64,000 nt of DNA, from the NCBI GenBank assembly GCA_948467875.1, contig CAOKFZ010000006.1:1-64000 (forward strand), read 5' to 3'. Below the pieces are notes generated by a model, which saw nothing but the letters and a program-made list of their open reading frames with translations, made no database searches and had not been told where the DNA came from. Shown one piece after another: positions 18,556 to 28,187 of the stretch. Numbering within the stretch: position 1 is the first letter of the stretch; every line of letters starts with the position of its first letter. Origin of the DNA: an uncultured Clostridium sp. Its GTDB lineage: Bacteria > Bacillota > Clostridia > TANB77 > CAG-508. Both the position numbers and the translations under genes were made by a program.

Positions 18556-19424
18556 ATACAAGTATCGAAAATGAAAATTTAAAACTAGAAATTAGCACAT
18601 TTGGGGCAGAGCTTCAGAAAATCGAAAATAAGAAAAATGGCAAAAATTATTTGTGGCATGGGGACAAAGCTTTTTGGGGCAGAAGAGCGCCGGTTTTGTT
18701 TCCTTTTGTGGGAGCCTTGAAAAATAAGGAATATTGTTATCATGACAAAGTTTATCAAATGGGGCAACATGGCTTTGCGAGGGATATGGAATTTGAGCTT
18801 TTGGAAAAAACGGAAAATAGTTGTTGGTATGCTTTAAATTCAAATGCAGAAACTTTGGAAAAATACCCATTTGAGTTTTGCCTAAAAATTGGCTATGAAT
18901 TGCAGGAAAATAAAATTAAGGTAATGTGGAAAGTTGAAAATCAGGGGACGCAAATGATGTATTTTTCAATTGGGGCACATCCTGCGTTTTGTGTACCAGT
19001 GGAGCAAAGGGAGGAATGCTACTTGAAATTTGACACGGCGAATTCATTGGCAAATGCAGGTTTGGAAAACGGTTTGGCGCCTGCGAAAAATGAGATAAAT
19101 CCTCAAATTAATTTAGAAAATGGTTATTTGAAAATTGTGCCAGAACTTTTCAAACAAGATGCATTAATTATGGAAAACCATCAAGTGCAGGAAGTTTCGC
19201 TTTGTTTGCCAGACAAAAAGCCATATGTTACAGTGAAATTTGATGCGCCATTGGTTGGAATTTGGTCGCCTGATAAAGAAAATTGCCCATTTGTGTGCAT
19301 TGAGCCTTGGTATGGAAGATGTGACAGCGTTGATTTTGCGGGGAATTTAGAGGAGCGAAAATGGCAACAAAAATTAAAAACAGGCGAAAAATTCGAGGCA
19401 GAATATGAAATTTGGGTGGATTAG
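18552..19424 (+). CDS. Aldose 1-epimerase family protein (LacX-like)
   Basis: 290 residues of the galactose-mutarotase fold. Family marks include LWHGDKAFWGRRAPVLFPFVG near 37-57, the His in QMGQHGFARD, GAHPAFCVP and CIEPWYGRCD near the end. Acts on hexose or hexose-6-phosphate anomers in the cytoplasm. The start overlaps the stop of the GtrII-like gene by four bases and follows GAGGAGG, so the pair is one operon, possibly for surface sugar metabolism. Confidence 0.88.
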   Translation: MNTSIENENLKLEISTFGAELQKIENKKNGKNYLWHGDKAFWGRRAPVLFPFVGALKNKEYCYHDKVYQMGQHGFARDMEFELLEKTENSCWYALNSNAETLEKYPFEFCLKIGYELQENKIKVMWKVENQGTQMMYFSIGAHPAFCVPVEQREECYLKFDTANSLANAGLENGLAPAKNEINPQINLENGYLKIVPELFKQDALIMENHQVQEVSLCLPDKKPYVTVKFDAPLVGIWSPDKENCPFVCIEPWYGRCDSVDFAGNLEERKWQQKLKTGEKFEAEYEIWVD

Positions 19425-19436
19425 TAAGGTTTGAAG

Positions 19437-20225
19437 TTAATTCCCAGTGCTGCGATATTGTTTTAGTGCCCAATTCCAAGCAACAATGGCTATCAGCCAA
19501 ACTGTTATTGTGATGCAAGGCACAATGAAAAATAAATTGCTTTGGTTTTCGAAAAGATAGTCTAAAGTTGGAAGGTAAGAGGCAAAAGCAAAAGGCAAAA
19601 TAAAACTAATTAAAATTCGTACAAATTTATTATAAATTTCAATTGGATATTGGGCGAGTTTATGCATTTGGAAAACGGACCAAATGACTTCATTGGATTT
19701 GTAAGTCCAAAAACCAGAGATGCTAAAAATGGTTTGAATTCCTCCAATAATAAAACCACCTAAAATACCAAAATATAAAATTTTTAGGATTAACATAAAA
19801 GTAATAGAAATTTCTAATTTAACTAGCATTGTAATAATTAGAAAAATGGAAAGAATTACATAACTCATAGAAGATGAACTTTGTGATTCGCCTAAAACTG
19901 AAATGAGTGGATGAACAGGACGTAGCAAAATAGTATCAAATTTGCCTTTTCGGATAAATTTTCTTCCAATGTCATAAGTAGAGTCAAATAATAATTCGTT
20001 GACAGACAAGGCTAGCATCATAACGCCATACAACAATAACAATTGCTGAAAATTCCAGCCAGCAATTGTGTCTGTATTTTGAAAAATAATCCATATAAAA
20101 ATTAATTCAATGATTTGAAAGGTTAATTGCGAAAATGTACCAACCAAGAAATCGATGCGATATTCCATCATTTTTTTGAGTGATGCGCCTAAAAAAGCGA
20201 AATATAATTTTAGGTTTTGTATCAT
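19437..20225 (-). CDS. ABC-2 type exporter permease, second subunit
   Basis: 262 residues with six predicted membrane helices. Resembles the ABC-2 permeases paired with a NatA/DRR-like ATPase (DFLVGTFSQL; NELLFDSTYDIGRKFIRKGKFDTILLRPVHPL). The ATG at 20225 follows GGAGG just after the stop of the first permease. It is the last gene of a three-gene minus-strand transporter operon. Confidence 0.85.
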   Translation of the reverse strand: MIQNLKLYFAFLGASLKKMMEYRIDFLVGTFSQLTFQIIELIFIWIIFQNTDTIAGWNFQQLLLLYGVMMLALSVNELLFDSTYDIGRKFIRKGKFDTILLRPVHPLISVLGESQSSSSMSYVILSIFLIITMLVKLEISITFMLILKILYFGILGGFIIGGIQTIFSISGFWTYKSNEVIWSVFQMHKLAQYPIEIYNKFVRILISFILPFAFASYLPTLDYLFENQSNLFFIVPCITITVWLIAIVAWNWALKQYRSTGN

Positions 20226-20226
20226 G

Positions 20227-21018
20227 TTATCCTCCATTTATCGTAATATTTTTAATTGCTTTGTGAAAAACAAATTTAGCAACGCCATAAAGCAAAATAA
20301 TCCAAATGCATTGTTTTAGCATAACTTGCAAAATTTCTGTTGTGCTCAATTCGCCAAAGTAGATATTAATTGGTGTATAAATGCAATCTTTAAATGGCAA
20401 GAAATTTGCAATTTTTTGCAAAAATTCTGGGAATAATGTAAGGGGCGCAATCATGCCAGAAAAGATATTTAAAATGGCACGTTTCAGGACTTCAATGCCC
20501 CAAATTGAGTCTGTGTAAAAGGCTGTCATTCCGAGAATTAATTCAAAAAAGTAAACAACAAGGACAGATAAGCTGATAACACCAAGGAAACACAGAAAAT
20601 TGACAAGTCCTGCTGGTGGCAAAACGCCAAACAACAAAGCACAAATGCCAAAAGTTAAAACACCAACAATAACAGCTTCGATTAGTTCGCCAATGCGAAT
20701 TCCAAAATAATACCCAAAATAGGAAATTGGGTTTAGCAATTCTCTTAAAATTTCGCCTTCGCGAATAGCAATTCCAATGGTTTCATTAATGCCCCATGCA
20801 ATGATTGGATTTAAGGAAACTACCAAAATATAATATGTCGTAATTTGCTCAAAACTCATGCCAGAAATTTGCCCACCTTGGTTATAAATGGCAAGCCAAA
20901 TAAAAATGTACACCGTAATTTCCACAATAAAATTGAAAATATATAAAATTAAATCAAAACGATAATACAAGTTTTCGTTTGCATTTTGTTTGGCAATAGC
21001 CCAAATTCTACTTACCAT
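20227..21018 (-). CDS. ABC-2 type exporter permease, first subunit
   Basis: 263 residues with about six membrane helices (MVSRIWAIAKQNANENLYYR; ETIGIAIREGEILRELLNPISY). ATG at 21018 is chosen because GAGGTGA lies at the right distance; a GTG at 21030 is possible. It overlaps the end of the ATPase gene, so the subunits are made together. The substrate is unknown; lipids, peptides or drugs are typical for this class. Confidence 0.85.
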   Translation of the reverse strand: MVSRIWAIAKQNANENLYYRFDLILYIFNFIVEITVYIFIWLAIYNQGGQISGMSFEQITTYYILVVSLNPIIAWGINETIGIAIREGEILRELLNPISYFGYYFGIRIGELIEAVIVGVLTFGICALLFGVLPPAGLVNFLCFLGVISLSVLVVYFFELILGMTAFYTDSIWGIEVLKRAILNIFSGMIAPLTLFPEFLQKIANFLPFKDCIYTPINIYFGELSTTEILQVMLKQCIWIILLYGVAKFVFHKAIKNITINGG

Positions 21019-22013
21019 GAATGACGTCACCTCGATATAATTCCTTCAAAATTTCTTCCAAATCTTGCTCCTGAATATGCAAATCCAAAATCTCGCAGTG
21101 GTTGGAAATATAGTTTACGATATTTATAATCGTTGTTTTTTCATGATTAAATTTAATTTTTAAGTGTTTTTCGTTTTCTTCAAGGACTTCAAAGTCTTCG
21201 TCAGCAGTTTCCATACTTAGATTTTTAGTTTTGTTCTGAATGATAAATTCTGCAATAATATATTTGCCATAAGTATTTTTGAAAATTTCTTTGGCGCCAT
21301 CATAAATAATTTGCCCTTTGTCCAAAAGAATAATGCGATTGCAAACATCCTCAATATCTTTCAAATCGTGAGTAGTCAAGATAACGGTTGTGTTTTTTTC
21401 TTCATTAATATCTTTGATAAACTTACGAATATTTTCTTTTACCAAAATATCCAATCCAATAGTTGGCTCATCCAAGTAAACGACTTTTGGGTTATGCAAA
21501 AAAGTAGCAGCAATTTCGCATCTCATTTTTTGCCCCAAACTTAAATTTTTGACTTGTTTGTTCAAAAGTTCTGATAAATCCAAGATTTCGATAAATTTCT
21601 TTAAAGTTTTCTCGTAATCATCTTTTGGGATTTGATACATTTTTTGAATTAATCGAAACGATTCAATGACTGGCAAGTCCCACCATAGTCCGCGTTTTTT
21701 GCCCAAAAACGGCACCAATTTGTTGGTTGTTTTGAATTCTTTTTTCATAAGGCACAATGCCGTTGACAGTAACTTTTCCAGAAGTAGGAGTTAGTAGACC
21801 AGTCAGCATTTTGATGGTGGTAGATTTTCCAGCACCATTTTCGCCAATATAGCCAACTAATTCGCCTTCGTTAATTTGGAAATTAATATGATTAACAGCT
21901 GTATGTTCACTATATTTGGGACGAAATAAATGTTTGATATAACCTAACATGCCAGCGTCTTTTTGAGTAATTTTATACGTTTTTGCTAAATCTTCTACTT
22001 CAATTAATGCCAT
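21008..22013 (-). CDS. ABC exporter ATP-binding protein; one +1 shift at CGG
   Basis: Corrected length 334 residues. ATG at 22013 follows AAAGGAG. Walker A is GENGAGKST (57-65), the signature is LSLGQKMR, Walker B is VVYLDEPTIGLD, and the H-loop is LTTHD. The first frame stops at 21663 after ACG CGG ACT ATG. Skipping C at 21692 gives GQKTGLWWDLPVIESF, the Q-loop neighbourhood seen in NatA-like ATPases, and runs to 21008. The shift therefore lies between Walker A and the signature, and unshifted product would be an inactive stub. Powers the two permeases encoded downstream. Confidence 0.9.
21690..21692 (-). other. +1 frameshift site, CGG (ACG CGG ACT)
   Basis: Codon 108 of the ABC ATPase. Unshifted reading stops nine codons later. 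Skipping C gives Thr-Gly-Leu-Trp-Trp-Asp-Leu-Pro, the expected Q-loop region. Confidence 0.88.
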
Positions 22014-22189
22014 AAAATGCTCCTTTAATTTATTCATTAACAATAAGATAGCATAAAGGGAAAAGAATTGCAAGAGGGATGTAGAAAAGTTGCAAAAAGT
22101 ATTGACAAAAAATATAATTCATGTATAATAATAGTGTATGATATATATTTAAAATATTATATAAATCTGATGATGGCATAGAAAAAATG

Positions 22190-22224
22190 AAAAAAAGGTA
22201 GTGTGTTGCTGACACTACCTTTTT
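22190..22224 (-). terminator. Bidirectional terminator after the small peptide gene
   Basis: AGGTAGTGT / ACACTACCT stem (22196-22204, 22212-22220) with A-run on one side and T-run on the other. Confidence 0.85.
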
Positions 22225-22227
22225 ATT

Positions 22228-22350
22228 TTAACTAAAAAGAACGATTATACTGCACACTAGGTTAGCAATTTCAAGAGCAATCTTGAATACTTCCCACAAA
22301 ATATGTAGTGTTCTGAATAGTTTTGTCTTTGGAATATCTGATTTTGGCAT
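22228..22350 (-). CDS. 40-residue hydrophobic peptide
   Basis: A short gene with a very strong ribosome site (AAAGGAGGTGAT) seven or so bases before ATG at 22350, a good promoter upstream and a terminator downstream. The peptide begins MPKSDIPKTKLFRTLHIL, and its C-terminal half is hydrophobic and probably membrane-inserting (FKIALEIANLVCSIIVLFS), with a single Cys. I do not recognise a family. Small toxin, membrane regulator or signal-peptide functions are possible. The complete expression signals make it much more convincing than a chance ORF. Confidence 0.75.
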   Translation of the reverse strand: MPKSDIPKTKLFRTLHILWEVFKIALEIANLVCSIIVLFS

Positions 22351-22442
22351 ATATCATCACCTCCTTTCAAGTTGGTGATATGATATATAAATAAAATGTT
22401 AGGATTTATTTGTGCGGTTTGCACAAGAATAAAAACACAAAT

Positions 22443-22471
22443 ATTATAACATGCTTGAAAATATATTTCAA
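22443..22471 (-). promoter_or_regulatory. Promoter of the 40-residue peptide gene
   Basis: On the minus strand TTGAAA (22471-22466), 17-base spacer, TATAAT (22448-22443). The leader to the ATG at 22350 contains a small hairpin, TTGTGC/GCACAA. Confidence 0.75.
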
Positions 22472-22574
22472 CAAAATATACAATTTTTTGAAAAATATCT
22501 AAAATTTAATATAGACATTCTAAAAAAAATATTATATAATAATGTTGTAAAATTTTAAGAATGGATGAGTAAGT

Positions 22575-24035
22575 ATGAGAATTAATGATTTTAGAGAGAT
22601 GCAGCAAAACCTTGAACAAATGCGTCATAATCTAGAAGACATAAAAAAAGTGGATTACATACAACCCAATTTAGGCAAAAAACGTGGGAAAGGGAGACGA
22701 GCTGTACAGAAAAAAATTAATGGAATTGTGCATCCAAAGTTAGCCAAAATTGCCAGAGAAGAACAAATTATTGTCATGGTAACAATTTTTATTGTGGCAG
22801 CTACCTTTATTTTTTCGACCAGTATTTTTGCTAAAACAATTTCTGAAAACACAGTTGAAAAACAGGAAATTGCCCAAGAAAATGAGCCAGAACCACAAAT
22901 AGAAAATACGCAAAAACCAGAAGTAACACAAGAAAAAGAGCAACCTGCACAACCTGTCAATGCTGCAGGAGAATTGGTTTTAGAGAGTAATGAAAATGCG
23001 ATTGAACTAGAAAATATTTTGATGCAAAATGTGAGTGTTTTGAAGTCGAAAGAATATGCCGAAGAGGTTCGCCCAATGGATTTTGAAACAAAATATGAGG
23101 ACAATCCTAATTTGCCAGAAGGCGAAGAAAAAATTGTACAAGAAGGAATCGCAGGAACCAAGCAAGTAACGGTTATCAAATCTTATGAAAATGATGAATT
23201 AGTTGCTGAAAGTATCTTAAGTGAAATTCCAATGGCAAATTCGACAATGCAAATTATTGAGCGAGGTACATCAAAATTTTTGGCAGACAATAAAGTTCAT
23301 TTGGATGATAAAATGTATTTGACGAAGGAAGTTGAACTAAAAAAAGAAGCCGAAGATTCTGCAGAAAGTGTTTGCACGATTTTGAAAAGTTTAGACGTGG
23401 TTTTGTTAGAATTAAAAGACGAAAATTGGTGCAAAATCAATTTTGATGGTTTGGAAGGCTACGTAGAATGCAAAAATTTGACTTCAAGCCAAGTAACGCC
23501 AGGTGTTGTGGAAGCCAATCGTGTACAAAGAATTAAAATGACGTTATCAGAAAGTATGCCACTCAATGAATCAACAGATTTAACGTTGGAAGATTACAAA
23601 AAAATGTTGTCAGGAAATGCATCTGACAAAAATCATATTTTAGAAGAAAATGCAGAAATTTTTTACAACATGGACAAGAATTATCACATGAATGGCGTAT
23701 TTTTGGCGGCTATTGCGATTCACGAAAGTGCGTGGGGAACGTCGACGATTGCCAATGACAAAAAGAATTTGTTTGGTTATGGCGCCTATGACAATTCGCC
23801 ATATGCGAGCTCGTTCACATTTGATACATATGCCGAAGGAATTGAATTAGTAGCAAAAGCTTTGGTAAAATATTATATCAATGAAGAAGGAACGCCAATT
23901 TATGGAGAGGAATTGGCAAAAGGTTCTTATTACGAGGAACCAACAGTAGCCTCTGTCAACAAAAGGTATGCAAGTGACGAAAATTGGCATAATAGAGTAT
24001 ATTCTTATATGGAATATTTATATAATAGATTATAG
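22575..24035 (+). CDS. Membrane-anchored autolysin with G5, SH3-like and glucosaminidase domains
   Basis: 486 residues. A cytoplasmic basic N-terminus is followed by a membrane helix (about 68-88), then an acidic Pro/Glu-rich linker (about 95-130). Next come a G5 domain (about 150-225), an SH3-like segment (about 250-305) and a C-terminal endo-beta-N-acetylglucosaminidase domain (HMNGVFLAAIAIHESAWGTS with the catalytic Glu, KNLFGYGAYD). It cleaves glycan strands of peptidoglycan at the outer membrane face. ATG at 22575 follows GGATGAG. It is the first gene of a group with two further exported proteins. Confidence 0.87.
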   Translation: MRINDFREMQQNLEQMRHNLEDIKKVDYIQPNLGKKRGKGRRAVQKKINGIVHPKLAKIAREEQIIVMVTIFIVAATFIFSTSIFAKTISENTVEKQEIAQENEPEPQIENTQKPEVTQEKEQPAQPVNAAGELVLESNENAIELENILMQNVSVLKSKEYAEEVRPMDFETKYEDNPNLPEGEEKIVQEGIAGTKQVTVIKSYENDELVAESILSEIPMANSTMQIIERGTSKFLADNKVHLDDKMYLTKEVELKKEAEDSAESVCTILKSLDVVLLELKDENWCKINFDGLEGYVECKNLTSSQVTPGVVEANRVQRIKMTLSESMPLNESTDLTLEDYKKMLSGNASDKNHILEENAEIFYNMDKNYHMNGVFLAAIAIHESAWGTSTIANDKKNLFGYGAYDNSPYASSFTFDTYAEGIELVAKALVKYYINEEGTPIYGEELAKGSYYEEPTVASVNKRYASDENWHNRVYSYMEYLYNRL

Positions 24036-24046
24036 TAGGATAAAAA

Positions 24047-24868
24047 ATGAAAGAAAAAATCGTAAAAATCATCATTCCGATTGTTTTAATGAGTGTGTTG
24101 ATTCTATTAGGGATGATTAGTTATCAATTTATTTTTAAAAGAATTGCTGCGAGAAACAGGTTTGTAGAGGAACTTATGGTGATAGCTAAGGCGAACGAAA
24201 AGCCTGTCTTTCGTGTGGCTAAAGTGGTAAAATACAGTAGCGCAGAAGCAGTAGACAATACGGCAGAGCAAAATTTGCAGGATATTAGCATTTCACAATA
24301 TTCCGATGTAGCGCTTTATATTGATAACTTTAGCGACGAATTAACACAGGAAAATACAGTAAAAGAGCTATATTTGGACAATTTTAAAATAGAAGTAAAT
24401 TACAATTACGGGACACCAGCATTGTATTATAAAAATCCGCTTGAGATTTCAAAGTTTCGTTTGATTGAGCAAAACTTGATTGATCAAAGATTGGACTACA
24501 AAATCGTTTACACAAATGAAGACAATCAAAACAGCAGTTATGCCGAGCCAGTGTTTTTTACAGATTGCTCAAATCCAATTACGTTAGGTTACATTAATCA
24601 AAATATTGTCAACCAATATCAAGTCACAAAAGACAATGGTTTAGTGTCTTTTGATGGAAGAATTTTCAATAATCTAGATATCGATTTAGCAAAATTGTCA
24701 CCTAAAATTCACTTTACGATTCACATCAAAAATAATTTGGACGAAAGTTTTATCTGCAACATGAGTGCTAATTTACAATTGGAAACAAACGAAGGAAGTG
24801 TCAAAAGTGGCTATATTATAGAAGTTTTAGATGATATTAAGTATTATCAATTTTTTAAAGAAGTATAA
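24047..24868 (+). CDS. Membrane-anchored protein of unknown function
   Basis: 273 residues with one N-terminal membrane helix (about 7-28, IIIPIVLMSVLILLGMISYQF) and an extracytoplasmic domain rich in Asn, Asp and beta-strand segments. No catalytic motif or recognisable family. Twelve bases after the autolysin and 14 bases before the next gene, so it is likely part of the same transcript and of a surface complex. Confidence 0.7.
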   Translation: MKEKIVKIIIPIVLMSVLILLGMISYQFIFKRIAARNRFVEELMVIAKANEKPVFRVAKVVKYSSAEAVDNTAEQNLQDISISQYSDVALYIDNFSDELTQENTVKELYLDNFKIEVNYNYGTPALYYKNPLEISKFRLIEQNLIDQRLDYKIVYTNEDNQNSSYAEPVFFTDCSNPITLGYINQNIVNQYQVTKDNGLVSFDGRIFNNLDIDLAKLSPKIHFTIHIKNNLDESFICNMSANLQLETNEGSVKSGYIIEVLDDIKYYQFFKEV

Positions 24869-24882
24869 GGGAGGAGAAAAAG

Positions 24883-26035
24883 ATGGAAGAAAACAAAAGA
24901 AATATTAGAGGAGTTAAAAAATTTATTACAAGAGTAGCATTAGTAGGGGCAATTGGAATGGCAAGTATGGCGGCGAATAAGCAGGAAGTGCAAGCAGCAA
25001 GAAATGTAAAAGTTACGACTGGTTCGGCAATTGAAATTAACACAAATGAAGTCGAAATTGATGAGATAACAAACCCAGCTGTGAAAACAACAATAGAAGA
25101 GGCGGAGTCGGAAGCGGCACGTGAGAGTTTTGAAGAATTGAAATCAAGAAAATGTAATATTTTGGCTTACAAAGAATATTTGATGGAAAATGAAGGTGGA
25201 GAATTGCGAAACGAAGTTTTTATTGCTTGGGCAACGAAAAATGATGGACTTATTTTGCGGAAATGGCTATAATGGCGGGAAGAATACGGCTAAGGAAATT
25301 GCCGTGGGACGTTCGGAAGCAAGCTCAATAGACCGATTAAAAGAAGGATTATCGCAAGAGGAACTTTTGGAATTTTTTGAAGTTGCCAAAGAAAATTATA
25401 CAAATTTCATAAAAACTAAAGAACCTGATAAATATAAACAAAAAGATAAAATAATGAAAAATATATCTATTATGGCAGAAGAATTAGGAATTAATTTATT
25501 GGATGAGCAAATTCGCTACTTTAATGATATTAATGAGGCTAAAAATGTAGATTTATGGACGGATTGGAACGAGATTGGACAAGAAAAACAATCAGGAGTT
25601 AGAAGTATTTCGAATTCTGATCAAAAAAGCGAATCTAGAGTAACACAAAGAGAGAAAATATTATTAGGAGCAATAGAAACACCAGATGGAGGCTATGGAT
25701 ATGTTGGGGCTGATAGCAAAACAGGAAAAATAGTCAGCGCGACAAATGATTTGTCAAAAGAAGAGAAAAACCAATTGTTAGAACTTGCTGAAGAAAGATA
25801 TGATGGGGTGAAGAAAAAGGATTGGAAAGAATTTGAAGTAAATGGATATGTTAATAAAGTACAAAGAAGTCAAAAAGAGAAAAATGCTAAAAAGGGAAAA
25901 GTAACTTTAAATAGCTTAAGAAGTGCTACAAAAGATGTAAGTGAACATGAGCTTGAAGAATGGAAAGATGAATTAAATCTTACATTGAACAATACAAAGG
26001 AAAATGGAGATAAAGGAGTAGAAATAAATGAATAA
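24883..26035 (+). CDS. Secreted protein of unknown function; one +1 shift at CGG
   Basis: Corrected length 383 residues. It starts after GGGAGG with a basic N-terminus and a signal peptide (about 12-40, ALVGAIGMASMAA...VQA-A). The first frame ends at 25272 in TTG CGG AAA TGG CTA TAA. Skipping C at 25258 gives LILGNGYNGGKNTAKEIAVG and stays open to 26035. The mature part is charged and helical and matches no family I know. The joined frame is supported by its exact length and by continued coding character. Its stop overlaps the next gene by eight bases. Confidence 0.75.
25258..25260 (+). other. +1 frameshift site, CGG (TTG CGG AAA TGG)
   Basis: Codon 126 of the secreted protein. Unshifted reading stops four codons later. 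Skipping C gives Leu-Gly-Asn-Gly-Tyr-Asn-Gly-Gly and a 260-codon open frame. Confidence 0.82.
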
Positions 26036-26483
26036 CAGATATCGAGAAGCATTAACAGAGATTGATGAAATTTTCAATTATTTACCAGAAGAGTATGAAG
26101 AACAGATTCCAAATGGAGTTAGAAATTTTATCAGGCAAAATAAATCTCAAGAATATGTTTTCGAGATTGATGAAAATATTCCGTTTGAAAATCAAGCATT
26201 AAGAAAGGAAACGAAATCATTTATTGCTGTCTTATTATTAAAATATTGGGATACAGAGAATAAAAAGCAATTATTTGAAAACTATATGCAAAATGAGAAA
26301 AAATATCAAGATGAACTTCGTCAAAAATATAATGTAGAAAATATGTTTAAGAACAATAATTCAGACGAAAGAGAAGAAGAAACTCATACGAAACTAGAAA
26401 TGATAGAGTATAAGAAAGAAGCTGGTATTGTAAAATTCTTTAAGAATATTTTTAATTTTATTAAAAAAAATCTTGCCAAATGA
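26028..26483 (+). CDS. Hypothetical protein, partner of the secreted protein
   Basis: 151 residues, acidic and helical, with a basic hydrophobic C-terminus (IVKFFKNIFNFIKKNL) that may touch the membrane. No signal peptide and no known family. It overlaps the end of the preceding gene and has GGAG upstream, so the two are translationally coupled. A cytoplasmic partner or chaperone role would be a guess. Confidence 0.65.
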   Translation: MNNRYREALTEIDEIFNYLPEEYEEQIPNGVRNFIRQNKSQEYVFEIDENIPFENQALRKETKSFIAVLLLKYWDTENKKQLFENYMQNEKKYQDELRQKYNVENMFKNNNSDEREEETHTKLEMIEYKKEAGIVKFFKNIFNFIKKNLAK

Positions 26484-26515
26484 TAAATTTCATTATATAA
26501 TAAGAAAAAAGAACA

Positions 26516-26634
26516 AGGCTTCTTTTTAGGAAGGTATGTTTCAATAAAAAGCTATGAATCTCGTCAGATTCGAGAGAAAGCAGCGATAAGTAGTGTATTT
26601 ATGTGATTGACATGCCTTCCTTAAGGGAAGTCTT
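26516..26634 (+). ncRNA. ffs: Signal recognition particle RNA (small bacterial type)
   Basis: A long imperfect hairpin whose ends pair (GGCTTC...GGAAGG with CCTTCC...GAAGTC). The apical core keeps the conserved SRP54-binding symmetrical loop sequences (CGTCAG ... GAGAGAAAGCAGCGATAAG, about 26562-26590). Location directly before dnaX is the usual one in Firmicutes. It binds Ffh for co-translational targeting. Confidence 0.88.
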
Positions 26635-26658
26635 TATAATACGAAAGGAAAGAAAGCT

Positions 26659-28167
26659 ATGGCTTATACTGCTTTATATAGAAAATTTAGGCCATTGAAA
26701 TTTGAAGACATGGTGGGGCAAGAGCACATTACAAAAACACTTAGAAACCAAATCATGGCAGGTCGCGTGGGGCATGCCTATTTGTTTAATGGTGGACGTG
26801 GAACCGGAAAAACAACAACAGCGAAAATTTTAGCCAGAGCCGTGAATTGCTTAAATCCAAAAAATGGCGAACCGTGCAATGAATGTGAAATTTGCCAAGA
26901 AATTTTAAGTGGTGCTTTGACAGATGTCGTCGAAATGGATGCTGCATCCAACAACAGTGTTGAGGATATTCGTAGCATTCGTGAGGAAGTCAATTTTTTG
27001 CCAACAAAAGCAAAATATCGTGTCTACATCATTGATGAGGTGCATATGCTATCAACAGGGGCGTTTAATGCGTTGCTAAAAACCTTAGAAGAGCCGCCAG
27101 AGCACGTAAAATTCATGCTTGCCACAACCGAACCGCAAAAATTGCCAGCCACGATTTTGTCTCGTTGCCAAAGATTTGATTACAAAAAAATTAGCAACGA
27201 AGATGTTGTCAAAAGGCTGAAAATCATTTGCGCAGAATCGAATATTCAAATAACAGATGAGGCGTTGCAAATTTTGGCAGTTTTGTCAGAAGGCGCAATG
27301 CGTGATGCAATCAGCATTTTGGAACGTTGTAGTCAAGAAAGTGCGGATGAAATCACAGCTGATTTGGTTAAAGAATTAGTAGGAATTCCAAGTTTGGAAA
27401 TGATACACAAATTGACAAAAGCCATTTTGGAAAACGACGAAACAACTGCGCTTGAAGCGATTGACGACGTGCTAGAAGACGGCAAAGATTTGTACAATTT
27501 TTTGTGGGAAGTAATTAAATATGTCAAAGATATTTTGGTGTATAAAGCTACGAAAAAGTTGGAATTATACAATCAGGAAGAATTGGATAAAATCAAGAGT
27601 TTGGCGGAAAAAGCGGAAAAAACAAGATTTCTGGAAATCATTTATCAATTATCAGAATTGGAAAGTAGCTTGAAGAGCTCAACACAAAAGACGATTATGT
27701 TTCAAGCAGGAATTTTGAAAATTTGTATGAAAAAAATAGAAAAACCAATTTTGCAACCTGAAATTGACATAACGCAACCACAAGTTGCGAAAAGGCAACC
27801 TGAAGTTGCACAAAATCAGCCAAAAGCAATAAAACAAAACGTGAAACCGACACAGGATTGGCAGGAAATTGTAAACCAATTGAAAAATGCAGGGAAAATA
27901 CGTTTATATACTTGTTTGGTAAATACGGTTGTGGATAAGTTAAATGACCAAACGTGGGAAATCGTATTCACCAATGGTTTGACGGATTTTAACAAAAGAA
28001 TTTTGGAAGATCCAAATAATCGCGCTGATTTAATCAAAACAATTGCGATGGCGACTGGTAGTGAAATAAACATTAAATTAAGAGATGGAAAGGCAAAAAA
28101 GACAGAAAAAAAGACGGACACATCGGCATTTGACGGACTTGGCATAGATATTAATGTGATTGAATAA
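26659..28167 (+). CDS. dnaX: DNA polymerase III subunits gamma/tau
   Basis: 502 residues. Clamp-loader AAA+ ATPase with Walker A GGRGTGKTT (about 45-53), a zinc module (CLNPKNGEPCNECEIC), the DEVHML box and the sensor region TILSRCQRF. A Pro/Gln-rich linker with a repeated QPxVAxxQP pattern precedes the tau-type C-terminal domain (DWQEIVNQLKNAGKIRLYTCL). ATG at 26659 follows AAGGAAAG. First coding gene of a dnaX-ybaB-recR operon. Confidence 0.96.
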   Translation: MAYTALYRKFRPLKFEDMVGQEHITKTLRNQIMAGRVGHAYLFNGGRGTGKTTTAKILARAVNCLNPKNGEPCNECEICQEILSGALTDVVEMDAASNNSVEDIRSIREEVNFLPTKAKYRVYIIDEVHMLSTGAFNALLKTLEEPPEHVKFMLATTEPQKLPATILSRCQRFDYKKISNEDVVKRLKIICAESNIQITDEALQILAVLSEGAMRDAISILERCSQESADEITADLVKELVGIPSLEMIHKLTKAILENDETTALEAIDDVLEDGKDLYNFLWEVIKYVKDILVYKATKKLELYNQEELDKIKSLAEKAEKTRFLEIIYQLSELESSLKSSTQKTIMFQAGILKICMKKIEKPILQPEIDITQPQVAKRQPEVAQNQPKAIKQNVKPTQDWQEIVNQLKNAGKIRLYTCLVNTVVDKLNDQTWEIVFTNGLTDFNKRILEDPNNRADLIKTIAMATGSEINIKLRDGKAKKTEKKTDTSAFDGLGIDINVIE

Positions 28168-28187
28168 AATTGGGAAAGGAGATAAAA

